From NCBI GenBank assembly GCA_036498265.1, contig DASYFT010000036.1, positions 81,864 through 145,863 on the forward strand: DNA of 64,000 bases, written 5' to 3'. The notes under the pieces were generated by a model. The model searched no databases. It was given only the letters and a program-made list of their open reading frames with translations, and was not told the DNA's origin. Positions 24,824-33,625 of the stretch are shown piece after piece. Each line of letters begins with the position of its first letter. Position 1 is the first letter of the stretch. The position numbers and the translations under genes were made by a program. Origin of the DNA: Palsa-744 sp036498265. Lineage in GTDB: Bacteria; Actinomycetota; Thermoleophilia; Solirubrobacterales; Solirubrobacteraceae.

Positions 24824-27800
24824 GTGACCGGCGATGCCCGCCAGTCGCGACCGAGGGGGGGACCGAGCCGCTCGACCCGTGCGGGTTGGTCGATCGCAAT
24901 TGCCGCCTGCGCTTCGTGCCTGGCCGGGCTGCTGCTACCCGGGAACGCCGCCGCCGCCTGCGCGCCGCTGACGTCGACGTACAGCTCGGCTGTGACCGGG
25001 ACGGCGGGACTCGTGGCCTACTTCCGGCTCGGCGACCCGGCCGGCTCGACGGTGGCTTGCCAGAGCGCCGGCCCATCGAGCGGCAGCTATTTGGGTGGCG
25101 CCTCGCCGGGACAGGCGGGCGCGCTGGCCGGCGACCCCGACACGGCGGCTGCGTTCGACGGCAGCAGCGGTTACGTCAGCGTGCCCGCGAACACATCCCT
25201 GAACGTCGGCGACCACTTCACGATCGAGGCGTGGGTCAAACGTGCGTCGTTCGGAGGCTTTCCCGTGATCGCCTCAAAGCAGAACGGCGCCTGGGTGCTC
25301 GAGTTCAACCCGAGCAACCAGCTGGTGCTGCGTCGCTCGACCGTCGCCGACGTCGCGACGTCGTCGACGAGCGTGACCGATACCGCCTGGCACTACGTCG
25401 TGGCCACGAAGGACGGCGCCACGAGCCGGCTCTACATCGACGGCGTCGACGTGACGGGCACCGTGAGCAACCAGACCATGGTGGACAACACGCAGCCGCT
25501 GGTGATCGGGCAGAGCACGGGCAGCTCGTTCTTCTCCGGCACGATCGACGAGATCGCCCTCTACAACACGGCGCTCTCCGCCAGTCAGGTCTCGGCCCAC
25601 TACCAGGCCGGTGCCTCGCCTCCGCCTCCGCCTCCGCCCGGCTGCTCGCCGCGTTCCTCTACGTACAGCGCCGCGATCACCGGCACGGCGGGGCTTTTGT
25701 CCTACTTCCGCCTGGGCGATGCGGCCGGGTCCACGGTGGCCTGCCCGAGTCTGGGATCGCAGACGGGCACCTACGTGGGCGGCGCGTCGCCGGGGCAGCC
25801 AGGCGCGCTGGCCGGGGACGCGGACACTGCGGCCGCCTTCAACGGGAGCAGCGCGTACGTAAGCGTGCCCGCGAGCGCCTCGCTGAACGTGGGCGACCAT
25901 TTCACGATCGAGGCGTGGGTGAAACGTGCCTCGTTCGGAGGCGTCCCGGTCATCGCCTCCAAGCAGAGCGGCGCCTGGGTGCTCGAGTTCAACTCCAGCA
26001 ACCAGCTCGTGCTGCGCCGCTCCACGATCGCCGACGTCGCGACCTCCACGAGGACGGTCAACGACGCGGGCTGGCACTACGTGGCCGCCACCAAGGACGG
26101 CGCCACGTCCCGTCTCTACATCGACGGGGTCGACGTCACCGGGACCGTCAACGACCAGACGATGGTGGACAACACACAACCGCTGGTTATCGGCCAAAGC
26201 ACTGGCAGCTCATTCTTCGCCGGCACGATCGACGAGGTCGCGCTTTACAACACGGCGCTCACCACGAGCCAGATCCAGAGCCACTACACGGCCGGCACCG
26301 GACAAACGTCTGACCCGGTGATCGCCGCGGCAGGAGACATCGCGTGTGGCACCGCAGAACACACCGTCCAGCCGGGCGTGGCCTGCGACCAGCTTTCCAC
26401 TTCGAACCTGCTGGCGGACAGCAGGCTTATGTCCGTTCTCGCTCTCGGCGACGATCAGTACGAAGAGGGGCAGCTGAGCGACTTCATGACCTACTTCGAC
26501 CCGAGCTGGGGGCGCTTCAAGACGATCATGCGCTCGGTCCCGGGCAACCACGAGTACAACGACCCGGCGGGTGGTGCCCAGGGGTACTTCGACTACTTCG
26601 ACGGTGTCGGCAACTCCGACGGACCCGGCGGGCCTCGCACCCTCGGCTACTACAGCTACGACATCGGCAGCTGGCACCTGATCGCCATCAACTCCAACTG
26701 CAACCCCAGCGGCGGAGGCTGGCGGCCGGGAGGCTGCGCTGCCGGCTCGGCACAGGAGCAGTGGCTGAAATCGGATCTGGCCGCCCATCCGTCGAGCTGC
26801 ACGCTCGCGTTCTGGCACCACCCGCTGTACTCGTCGAGCAGCCAGCCCGACGGCGCGTCGCCGTTCATGTCGGCGATATGGGCCGACCTCGCCAACGCCC
26901 ACGCGGACGTCGTGCTCAACGGCCACGCCCACAACTACGAGCGCTTTGCGCTGCAGAACGCCAGCGGTGCGGTGGACACACAGGCAGGGATGCGCGAGTT
27001 CATCGTCGGCACGGGTGGTCGCAACCTCTACCCGTTCGCCACTATCAAGCCGAACAGCGAAGTCCGCAACGCATCGACGTTCGGAGTCCTGCGGCTGACG
27101 CTGCACCCGTCCAGCTACGACTGGCAGTTCCAGCCGGAGACCGGCGGCACGTTCACCGACGCCGGCAGCCAGGCATGTCACGGGTCGACCCTGGTCGACA
27201 CGAGCCCGCCATCGTCCTCGGCGTCCTCGCCGGGGGTGTCAGCGACCTCGACGTTCTCCGTGGGCTACACGGCGGCCGACGCGGCGGGCGGTTCGGGTCT
27301 GGCCGAGGTCGACCTCTACGCCAAGGGGCCCGGCCAGAGCGTCTACAGCAAGGTCGCCTCCGACACCAGCGGTGCTGCGAGCGGCAGCTTCTCCTACCAG
27401 TCCGGCGCGGGTGACGGGGCCTACAGCTTCTACACGGTCGCCACCGACAACGCCGGCAATGTGGAGGTGGCGCCGGCGAGCGCCGACGCGACGACGCTGG
27501 TCGACACGAGCGCGCCATCCTCCTCGGCGTCCTCGCCGGCGGTGTCAGCGACCTCGACGTTCACCGTGGGCTACACGGCGGCCGACACGGCGGGCGGCTC
27601 AGGTGTGGCGAAGGTGGATCTGTTTGCGGAGGGGCCGGGTCAGGTCTCCTACAGCAAAGTTGCGACGGACACCAGCGGTGCCGCCAGTGGCAGCTTCTCG
27701 TTCACGGCCTCCGCCGGCGATGGCAGCTACAGCTTCTACACGGTCGCCACCGACAAGGCCGGCAACAGCGAGGCAGCGCCCTCCGGCGCGGACGCGAGCA

Positions 27801-30133
27801 CGCTGGTCGCAACGGCCGCGCCCTCGTCGTCGGCGTCCTCGCCGGCGATCTCGGCGACAAACTCGTTCGCCGTCAGCTACAACGCGTCGGACTCGCCGGG
27901 CGTTGGCCTTGCCTCGGTCGACCTGTACGCCAAGGCGCCGGGCCAGAGCTCCTACAGCAAGGTCGCGTCTGACACAAGCGGCGCGCACTCGGGGAGCTTC
28001 TCCTACACGGCCGCAGCGGGTGACGGGACCTACAGCTTCTACACGATCGCCACGGACGGGGTGGGCAACACCGAGAGCGCGCCCGCGAGCGCCGACACGA
28101 CGACGAACGTCGACACGACCGCGCCGTCGTCGTCCGCCTCGGCCCCGGCGCTGTCAGGGGCGGGCGCGGTGACCGTCGGTTACACGGTCTCCGACGGCGC
28201 GGCCGGATCGGGCATCGCGCAGGTGGACCTGTACGCCAAGGCGCCGGGAGACAGCTCCTACAGCAGGGTCGCTTCCGACACCAGCGGCGCGGGCTCGGGC
28301 AGCTTCTCCTACGCGCCGGCCGCCGGTGACGGCACCTACAGCTTCTACACAGTCGCCACGGACAAAGCGGGCAACGCCGAGAGCGCACCTGCGAGCGCCG
28401 ACGCGAGCACGCTGGTCGACGCCACGGCTCCGTCGTCGTCCGCTACCGCTCCGGCACAGTCGGCGACGGCCGCGGTCTCGGTGGCCTACACGGCAGCCGA
28501 CGAAGGCGGCTCTGCGCTGTCGCGGGTCGACCTGTACGCGAAGGGGCCGGGCCAGAGCTCCTACAGCAAGGTCGCCAGTGACACGAGCGGCGCCGGCTCG
28601 GGGAGCTTCTCGTTCACGGCGGAATCCGGTGACGGCACGTACAGCTTCTACACAGTCGCCACGGACAAAGCGGGCAACGCCGAGAGCGCACCGGCGAGCG
28701 CGGACGCAACCACGCTCGTAGACACCACGGCCCCGACCTCGTCGGCGTCATCGCCGGCGACCTCGGCGACGGGGTCCTGGTCGGTGACGTACACGGCCTC
28801 CGACGGGGCGGCCGGCACGGGCGTGACGCAGGTCGACCTGTACGCCAAGGCGCCGGGCGAGGCGTCGTACAGCAAGATCGCATCGGACACCAGCGGCGCG
28901 TCCTCGGGCAGCTTCCCCTACGCCGCCGCGGCGGGCGACGGCACCTACAGCTTCTACACGGTCGCCACCGACAAACTGGGTCACGTTGAGATGGCCCCCG
29001 CCACGCCGGACGCCGGCACCGCGCTCACCCGCGACGTCACTGCGCCCACCTCCCAAGCGAGCGCCGCGGCGTACAGCACGGCGAGCAGCTGGCCGGTCTC
29101 CTACACGGCCGCCGACAACGCCGGCGGTAGCGGGCTGGCGGCCGTCGAGCTATGGGTGCGCCGGCCCGGCGCGAAAGCGTTCGTCAAAACTGCGACCAAC
29201 ACCGACGCGGCGCAGTCGGGCACATTCACTTACACGGCCTCAGCCGGCGAAGGCATCTACGGCTTCTATACCGTCGCCGTCGACGGCCAGGGCAACCGCG
29301 AGGCCGCCCCGTCGGCGCCCGACGTCTCCACCCGCTTGGACGGCGTCGCGCCGAGCGCGTTCGCGATCACAAGCCCCGCGCAGTACGTGCGGGCGACGGT
29401 CAAACTGACGCTCGCCAGCGCACCGACCGACGCCGGCTCGGGCATGGCCAATGTCGCCTACCAGTACCGGCCCGCGGGCAGCCTCGGCGCGTGGGCGGCC
29501 GCCTGCACCGCGACGGCCTCGCCCTGGTCGTGCAGCTTGAACACCGCGACCGCGGCGACCCCCGACGGCGCCTACGAACTGCGCGCGATCGCCTCCGATA
29601 AGGCGGGCAACACCACGCTAGCCGCCAACGCGCCGGTCGGCCCGATCACGATCGACAACAGCGCCCCCACGGCCAAAACGGTCGCAACGACCAATGTCGG
29701 CGGCGGGACCGCCGGCAGGCCGGAGGCGGGTGACTCGGTGACGTTCGGCTACAGCGAGACGATGAGGCCGACGTCGCTTCTGGAAGGATGGAACGGGGCG
29801 GCGAGCCCGGTCGCAGTGAAGTTCACCGCGAAATCAGCCAAAGACACGACGCTGGCGGTGTTCAACGCCGCCGGCACGGCGCAGCTGGCGATCGCCAACC
29901 CACTCGACCTCGGCGCGGCCTACGTGCCCTCGGGCGGAGCGACGTTCGCCGGGACGATGAGCGAGACGGGACCATCGGTCACGGTCGTGCTCGAATCGCT
30001 TTCGAGCGGCGGCGTGCTCGCAACCCCCGGGATGGGCGGGAAACTGACGTGGACGCCCAATAGCAAAGCCACCGATCTCGCCGGCAACAAAGTCTCGACC
30101 GCCAAAGTGACCGCCGCCGGGCCGGCGTTTTAG
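24824..30133 (+). CDS. Giant secreted protein: 2 LamG domains, metallophosphatase, Ig-like repeats
   Basis: This 1769-residue protein starts at GTG 24824 behind a very strong GGAGGGAGGGGGGAG site and has a signal peptide (IAIAACASCLAGLLLPGNAAA). Two LamG/concanavalin-like domains (about residues 60-265 and 285-490) flank a proline linker. A purple-acid-phosphatase-like metallophosphatase follows (about 498-786) with GDIACG, LGDDQY, GNHEY, FWHHPL and NGHAHNYER. Seven tandem repeats of about 100 residues each (about 787-1506; the core of most reads YTxxDxxGGSGLAxVDLYAK and SFYTVATDKAGN) and a divergent Ig-like C-terminal part complete it. There is no sortase motif or terminal membrane helix, so anchoring is unclear. 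It may bind extracellular polysaccharide and release phosphate. Confidence 0.93.
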   Translation: MTGDARQSRPRGGPSRSTRAGWSIAIAACASCLAGLLLPGNAAAACAPLTSTYSSAVTGTAGLVAYFRLGDPAGSTVACQSAGPSSGSYLGGASPGQAGALAGDPDTAAAFDGSSGYVSVPANTSLNVGDHFTIEAWVKRASFGGFPVIASKQNGAWVLEFNPSNQLVLRRSTVADVATSSTSVTDTAWHYVVATKDGATSRLYIDGVDVTGTVSNQTMVDNTQPLVIGQSTGSSFFSGTIDEIALYNTALSASQVSAHYQAGASPPPPPPPGCSPRSSTYSAAITGTAGLLSYFRLGDAAGSTVACPSLGSQTGTYVGGASPGQPGALAGDADTAAAFNGSSAYVSVPASASLNVGDHFTIEAWVKRASFGGVPVIASKQSGAWVLEFNSSNQLVLRRSTIADVATSTRTVNDAGWHYVAATKDGATSRLYIDGVDVTGTVNDQTMVDNTQPLVIGQSTGSSFFAGTIDEVALYNTALTTSQIQSHYTAGTGQTSDPVIAAAGDIACGTAEHTVQPGVACDQLSTSNLLADSRLMSVLALGDDQYEEGQLSDFMTYFDPSWGRFKTIMRSVPGNHEYNDPAGGAQGYFDYFDGVGNSDGPGGPRTLGYYSYDIGSWHLIAINSNCNPSGGGWRPGGCAAGSAQEQWLKSDLAAHPSSCTLAFWHHPLYSSSSQPDGASPFMSAIWADLANAHADVVLNGHAHNYERFALQNASGAVDTQAGMREFIVGTGGRNLYPFATIKPNSEVRNASTFGVLRLTLHPSSYDWQFQPETGGTFTDAGSQACHGSTLVDTSPPSSSASSPGVSATSTFSVGYTAADAAGGSGLAEVDLYAKGPGQSVYSKVASDTSGAASGSFSYQSGAGDGAYSFYTVATDNAGNVEVAPASADATTLVDTSAPSSSASSPAVSATSTFTVGYTAADTAGGSGVAKVDLFAEGPGQVSYSKVATDTSGAASGSFSFTASAGDGSYSFYTVATDKAGNSEAAPSGADASTLVATAAPSSSASSPAISATNSFAVSYNASDSPGVGLASVDLYAKAPGQSSYSKVASDTSGAHSGSFSYTAAAGDGTYSFYTIATDGVGNTESAPASADTTTNVDTTAPSSSASAPALSGAGAVTVGYTVSDGAAGSGIAQVDLYAKAPGDSSYSRVASDTSGAGSGSFSYAPAAGDGTYSFYTVATDKAGNAESAPASADASTLVDATAPSSSATAPAQSATAAVSVAYTAADEGGSALSRVDLYAKGPGQSSYSKVASDTSGAGSGSFSFTAESGDGTYSFYTVATDKAGNAESAPASADATTLVDTTAPTSSASSPATSATGSWSVTYTASDGAAGTGVTQVDLYAKAPGEASYSKIASDTSGASSGSFPYAAAAGDGTYSFYTVATDKLGHVEMAPATPDAGTALTRDVTAPTSQASAAAYSTASSWPVSYTAADNAGGSGLAAVELWVRRPGAKAFVKTATNTDAAQSGTFTYTASAGEGIYGFYTVAVDGQGNREAAPSAPDVSTRLDGVAPSAFAITSPAQYVRATVKLTLASAPTDAGSGMANVAYQYRPAGSLGAWAAACTATASPWSCSLNTATAATPDGAYELRAIASDKAGNTTLAANAPVGPITIDNSAPTAKTVATTNVGGGTAGRPEAGDSVTFGYSETMRPTSLLEGWNGAASPVAVKFTAKSAKDTTLAVFNAAGTAQLAIANPLDLGAAYVPSGGATFAGTMSETGPSVTVVLESLSSGGVLATPGMGGKLTWTPNSKATDLAGNKVSTAKVTAAGPAF

Positions 30134-30239
30134 GGCACCGCGGCGGCTAGCTTGAACGTCTCGGCGGCATTGGCGCGGGTGCGGACGAAAGCAGTCCATG
30201 ACCCGCGGCGCCTGTTAAACGCCAACGGACCGTCTGTCA

Positions 30240-30394
30240 GCGACGCAGGAGGTCATTCAAGGTCAGGTTCCCCCGATACGTCGACTGCGCCGCGACGACT
30301 GAGCCAGGGAGGCCGTCGAGGCCACCCTGGCTCACGGGCTCCCGCCTACAAGCGGCTCCCCCGGCGGTACCCGAAGCCACCGCCGGCCAGGAAA
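30240..30394. repeat. Long intergenic repeat, copy 2
   Basis: This copy matches 16627-16771 over its whole length except for about ten extra bases after CCCCCGAT. It contains the terminator-like hairpin and continues into the intact small membrane-protein gene, so copy 2 looks like the source. Confidence 0.85.
30300..30334 (-). terminator. Hairpin terminator of the small membrane-protein gene
   Basis: Arms TGAGCCAGGGAGGCC and GGCCACCCTGGCTCA pair with one mismatch around a five-base loop. It lies 11 bp beyond the stop of the gene at 30346-30501, as a terminator should. A matching hairpin is in copy 1 at 16677-16711. It may also serve the large plus-strand gene ending at 30133. Confidence 0.7.
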
Positions 30395-30501
30395 ACCACG
30401 AGCGCGACGAGCAGCAGTATCCACAGCAGCGGGCTGACGGCCAGACCGCCGGCGATCGCGGCGATGACCAGCACGATCAGGATCAACTCGACCAGTCCCA
30501 T
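30346..30501 (-). CDS. 51-residue membrane miniprotein
   Basis: The gene encodes MGLVELILIVLVIAAIAGGL and continues to a C terminus GGGFGYRRGSRL. It has two hydrophobic helices (about residues 3-18 and 24-40) separated by a short turn, and a basic glycine-rich tail, resembling small stress-linked membrane proteins such as DUF3309-type peptides. The start ATG 30501 has an excellent AAGGAGGA site, and a 20-bp perfect palindrome lies 20 bp upstream. A hairpin terminator follows. A 3' fragment of a second copy survives at 16723-16771. The function is unknown; regulation by the divergent Crp-type regulator is plausible. Confidence 0.8.
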   Translation of the reverse strand: MGLVELILIVLVIAAIAGGLAVSPLLWILLLVALVVFLAGGGFGYRRGSRL

Positions 30502-30520
30502 TGCGGATCCTCCTTGTTCT

Positions 30521-30540
30521 CGTCTTGGTTAACCAAGACG
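30521..30540. promoter_or_regulatory. Perfect 20-bp palindromic operator
   Basis: CGTCTTGGTTAACCAAGACG is perfectly self-complementary and sits 20 bp upstream of the miniprotein start, in the 135-bp space divergent to the Crp-type regulator. A perfect palindrome of this length is unlikely by chance and its placement over the minus-strand leader or promoter suggests repression. Confidence 0.7.
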
Positions 30541-30547
30541 GTTTACA

Positions 30548-30566
30548 TGACCTCCAACGTAGGTCA
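30548..30566. promoter_or_regulatory. Second inverted repeat, possible Crp/Fnr-type site
   Basis: TGACCT-7 bp-AGGTCA lies 8 bp after the 20-bp palindrome. Crp/Fnr proteins recognise two-fold symmetric sites of this general size, although the half-site differs from the classical TGTGA or TTGAT. Confidence 0.5.
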
Positions 30567-30636
30567 CGCGCGAGCTCTCTGGCACCAGTCGCGTACGCAC
30601 GCGGACGTCCGCACGCGGACGTGCTAAAAGCGGTCA

Positions 30637-31398
30637 ATGGCGACGCGCAAAGCAGAGACCGTCTCAATCGTGGAGGCCGACGCGGACCTTGCCGATCTGC
30701 TCGATCCGGATCAGCTCGAGCGCGCCGGACGCGAGGCCCGCGCAGCGGTTCTGCGTCTGCCAACCGGCGACTGGGACGCAGCCGCCTCGGTGACTCCCGA
30801 CAGTCACCATCGCGGGTTCCTGATCACCGACGGGCTGCTCTCCCGCGACGTTCACGTGATCGGCCGTCAGTGCGTCGAGCTGCTCGGGCACGGCGACGTT
30901 CTGCGGCCCTGGAGCTGGGACGGCGAGGGGTCGCACGTGCATGCCGAGATCGGCTGGACGGTGCTGGAGCCTACGTGCATGGCGATCCTCGACCAAGGAC
31001 TCGTCACGAGGATCTCGCCGTGGCCGAAGCTCGGCGTGGAGCTGTTCAACCGGGCCACGCGACGTGCTCATGCACTCGCCGTCTCGCTCGCGATCTCCTA
31101 CCGTCAGCGCGTCGACGACCGCCTGCTGCTCACGCTCTGGCACCTCGCCGAGCGCTGGGGCCGGGTGCATCCTGACGGCATCGTCGTGCCGCTTCCGCTC
31201 TCACACCAGCGGCTCGCAGACCTCGTCGGCGCACACCGCCCGGCGGTGACGACTGCCCTTGGAAAGCTCACCAAGGCCGGTTCGCTGACCCGCCGGGAGA
31301 ACGGAAATTGGGTCCTCCACGGCGAGCCGCCCCGCGAGCTGCGTTACCACCGGCTCGCGGGCATCGGCCGGTCGGAGCGCGAGCTCCCGCTCTCCTAG
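30637..31398 (+). CDS. Crp/Fnr family transcriptional regulator
   Basis: The 253-residue protein has an N-terminal cyclic-nucleotide-binding-like beta barrel (about residues 20-150, FLITDGLLSRDVHVIGRQCVELLGHGDVLRPW) and a C-terminal winged helix (about 170-235) with LSHQRLADLVGAHRPAVTTALGKL, the recognition helix region. The phosphate-binding cassette of true CRP is not evident, so the ligand may differ or be absent. The Fnr iron-sulfur cysteines are absent. ATG 30637 is the first good start. Two palindromes lie between it and the divergent miniprotein gene, suggesting autoregulation and control of that gene. Confidence 0.88.
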   Translation: MATRKAETVSIVEADADLADLLDPDQLERAGREARAAVLRLPTGDWDAAASVTPDSHHRGFLITDGLLSRDVHVIGRQCVELLGHGDVLRPWSWDGEGSHVHAEIGWTVLEPTCMAILDQGLVTRISPWPKLGVELFNRATRRAHALAVSLAISYRQRVDDRLLLTLWHLAERWGRVHPDGIVVPLPLSHQRLADLVGAHRPAVTTALGKLTKAGSLTRRENGNWVLHGEPPRELRYHRLAGIGRSERELPLS

Positions 31399-31520
31399 CC
31401 ACGCCCACCAGTTCTGCGGCCACCCATGGACGAGTAGAACGGCGGGCGCATCATCTGGGCCAGCGAGCGCGACGTGGGTGTGAAGGCCGCCCGCGTTCAC
31501 ATAGTCATGGTGAATGCCCG
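31398..31520 (-). pseudogene. N-terminal remnant of an alpha/beta hydrolase
   Basis: On the minus strand HHDYVNAGGLHTHVALAG is followed by APAVLLVHGWPQNWWAWLG, the first strand and oxyanion-hole region (HGWPQNWW) of epoxide-hydrolase/haloalkane-dehalogenase-type proteins. The similarity ends where the Crp gene's stop begins and there is no nucleophile or C-terminal part. The gene was evidently truncated by a rearrangement that fused it to the 3' end of the Crp gene. The rest of 31399-31682 shows nothing else. Confidence 0.7.
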
Positions 31521-31682
31521 GCAGCAGAGGGGGATCAGTCCTGGCCGTGATCGTATTCCTTCTCTCCGTCGGGGGATGTGGGGAATGCCTCAGGCATCAA
31601 CACGGTGATTCGCATCCATGTAGTAGCCCACGCCGTAGTGGGTATACAACGATGGAACCCACCGAGATAGGAGAACCGGCAG

Positions 31683-31883
31683 ATGGCTCAACAGACGAAA
31701 GCTCAGCGATCCCAGGCGGCCAAAAAGGGCGCCGCGACGCGTCAGCGCAACGCCGCAAAAGATGCCGGCAGGGACGCAAAAAGGGCCGGCAAGACGGCCG
31801 CCACCGCCGCCGGCGAGGCCGCCAAGTCAGTAGGACGAGTGCTGAAGTCGACGGGTAAGGCCGCGTCAAGCCGGTCGAAATAA
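31683..31883 (+). CDS. Small lysine/alanine-rich basic protein
   Basis: The 66-residue protein begins MAQQTKAQRSQAAKKGAATR and is almost entirely lysine, arginine, alanine and serine, with a predicted long helix. Such proteins resemble the AKP-rich tails of histone-like or HU-extension proteins and may bind nucleic acid or polyphosphate. ATG 31683 has AGGAGA nine bases upstream. It lies between the hydrolase remnant and the convergent glycoside hydrolase gene. A chance frame is unlikely given the clean start, but the function is inferred only from composition. Confidence 0.7.
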   Translation: MAQQTKAQRSQAAKKGAATRQRNAAKDAGRDAKRAGKTAATAAGEAAKSVGRVLKSTGKAASSRSK

Positions 31884-31941
31884 CACTTTGCACTGTCCGG
31901 GCGCTCTAGCTTCAGCGCACGCATTACCATCGATTGCGGCG

Positions 31942-33600
31942 CTAGCGCACGCGTGCCGCCGCGCTCACCACACCGTCGGCCACCAGCCGCAGGCGTGTCG
32001 GGCCGGCGAGTCGAAGCGCTGCGTTGACGACGCCCCAGCGGTCTGCGCGAAGTAGCGCGAGCGAGCGCCAGTGGTGATGGCGCAGGCGCTGCAGCACTGG
32101 ACGCTCGCCCGGCGCCATCACCAGCGCCCAGACCCGCACGTCGCGGCGATTGATGCGCTGCGGGTCGAACGGCAGCTCAAAGCCCCGCAGGAACGGCTTG
32201 GGCTGCGCGGTGCGCAGACCCGGCGAGCGCAGGGTGTAGAGGCCCGCGGGACGGGACATTGCGACCCTCCGCCCGCCCAGCTGGACCTGGATCAGCGCCG
32301 GATAGGGATCGACCAAGAACTCCCAGTCGACGAGCTGGACTCCGGCGACCCACAACCTGTGGAGCGCTCGTGAGATCCACGCGGCCTGATCGGCGGGCGG
32401 AACGCCGTGGCGAGACTGCGGCGCGCTTTCCCAGTTGAGCTCGGTCACCCACACCTGCTTGCCGGTCGTCGGCAGCGCCGTCCGCAGGCGCACCGCACGG
32501 GCGAGCAGCGTCGTGACCTTCGCTGCGTCCGAGACCGAGACGTCCAGCGACGAGGGGGCCGCACGGTCGGGATTGCCGACCGACAGCGGATGGAATGCCA
32601 GTACGTCGAAGTGAGCTGGGCCTTCGCAGGGCGGCCGGCCCATGCTGTGGGGGGCGCCCAGGCAAAAGAGTTCTTGCAGGAACATCAGCGGCGCCATGCG
32701 GCCGGTGCCCGGCGGGTCGCCGGTCGGGGCCAAACCGGCCGCCACGACCACGTCGCTTGCCTGTACCAACTTGATGCCGGCGTAGAACGCGTTCAGCAGC
32801 TGTCTGTAGAGCAGCGGCGAGAACGCCCGCCAGCGGGGGCCTTCGGCCACCCACTGGGGCTCCAGATAGCGCGCCAGGTTCGGCTCGTTCCACGCCTGGA
32901 ACATGTTGACCCGCGGCAGGGGACGCCCCGGATCGAGCGGGTCCGGGAAGGAGCCGTCGTAGCGCCGCGCGAGCGCCGTCGCAAACTGTCCGAGCGCCTG
33001 CGGGCTGGGCGCCCAGCTGCCGGCATAGGCGAACGGCCAGCGCCTGGGGGCCTCCGCAAACGCCGGCGCGTGCGAAACGACCAGCAGCGGCTCAAGGCCG
33101 CCGGCCACCGCGCTTCGCACCGCAGCATCGATGCCCGCGAAGTTGTAGGCAGCGCTGCCAGGGTCGGTGGGATCGAAGGCCAGCGGCGGCTTGGGGGCCA
33201 CGTGAAAGGCCCAGTTGACCGGTATGCGCACCACGCTGGCTCCCGCCCCCTTCGCGAGCGCGACTGCGTATTCCCTGACCGCTGGGTCAGCGCTGAGCAT
33301 GATCCCGTCGGAGATGCCGCGCACAAGGCCGTTGTCCGGGAAGGGTCCGCGCAGCATCGCGCGGTCCTGCGCGCGCGCCCACAGGGAGCTCGTCCGCGAG
33401 GCGGGCGAGCCTGCGCGCGGCTCGATGCCAAAGGGCCGGGGCGGTCCTTCAGGGCCGGTGTGGGACGGTAGCGGCAGAACGGGCGGGGGCTGAAGCCACG
33501 TGGTGCTCGCCGGTTCTGGCCGTTCCGCGCGCGCGGTTGCCCCACTAACCGCACTGGCGCCGGCTAGGGCGATGCTGCCCATGGCGCAAGCGAGCGCCAT
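31942..33600 (-). CDS. Secreted glycoside hydrolase-like protein (TIM-barrel, GH5/GH39-like)
   Basis: The 552-residue protein starts at ATG 33600 with a signal peptide (MALACAMGSIALAGASAV). The barrel contains RIPVNWAFHV, a likely acid/base in FQAWNEPNLARYL (about residue 235) and a likely nucleophile glutamate in VWVTELNWES (about 387), the spacing expected for clan GH-A retaining glycosidases. A smaller beta domain follows (from about 450). It begins 25 bp after the end of another secreted protein gene on the same strand, so the two are probably co-transcribed. Substrate is not predictable from sequence alone. Confidence 0.83.
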   Translation of the reverse strand: MALACAMGSIALAGASAVSGATARAERPEPASTTWLQPPPVLPLPSHTGPEGPPRPFGIEPRAGSPASRTSSLWARAQDRAMLRGPFPDNGLVRGISDGIMLSADPAVREYAVALAKGAGASVVRIPVNWAFHVAPKPPLAFDPTDPGSAAYNFAGIDAAVRSAVAGGLEPLLVVSHAPAFAEAPRRWPFAYAGSWAPSPQALGQFATALARRYDGSFPDPLDPGRPLPRVNMFQAWNEPNLARYLEPQWVAEGPRWRAFSPLLYRQLLNAFYAGIKLVQASDVVVAAGLAPTGDPPGTGRMAPLMFLQELFCLGAPHSMGRPPCEGPAHFDVLAFHPLSVGNPDRAAPSSLDVSVSDAAKVTTLLARAVRLRTALPTTGKQVWVTELNWESAPQSRHGVPPADQAAWISRALHRLWVAGVQLVDWEFLVDPYPALIQVQLGGRRVAMSRPAGLYTLRSPGLRTAQPKPFLRGFELPFDPQRINRRDVRVWALVMAPGERPVLQRLRHHHWRSLALLRADRWGVVNAALRLAGPTRLRLVADGVVSAAARVR

Positions 33601-33625
33601 GGGCAGCTTCAGCTCACATGCACGC

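Noticed and set aside
24824..30133. Cell-wall anchor at the end of the giant protein
   Set aside because: No LPxTG-like motif, terminal hydrophobic helix or basic tail was found.
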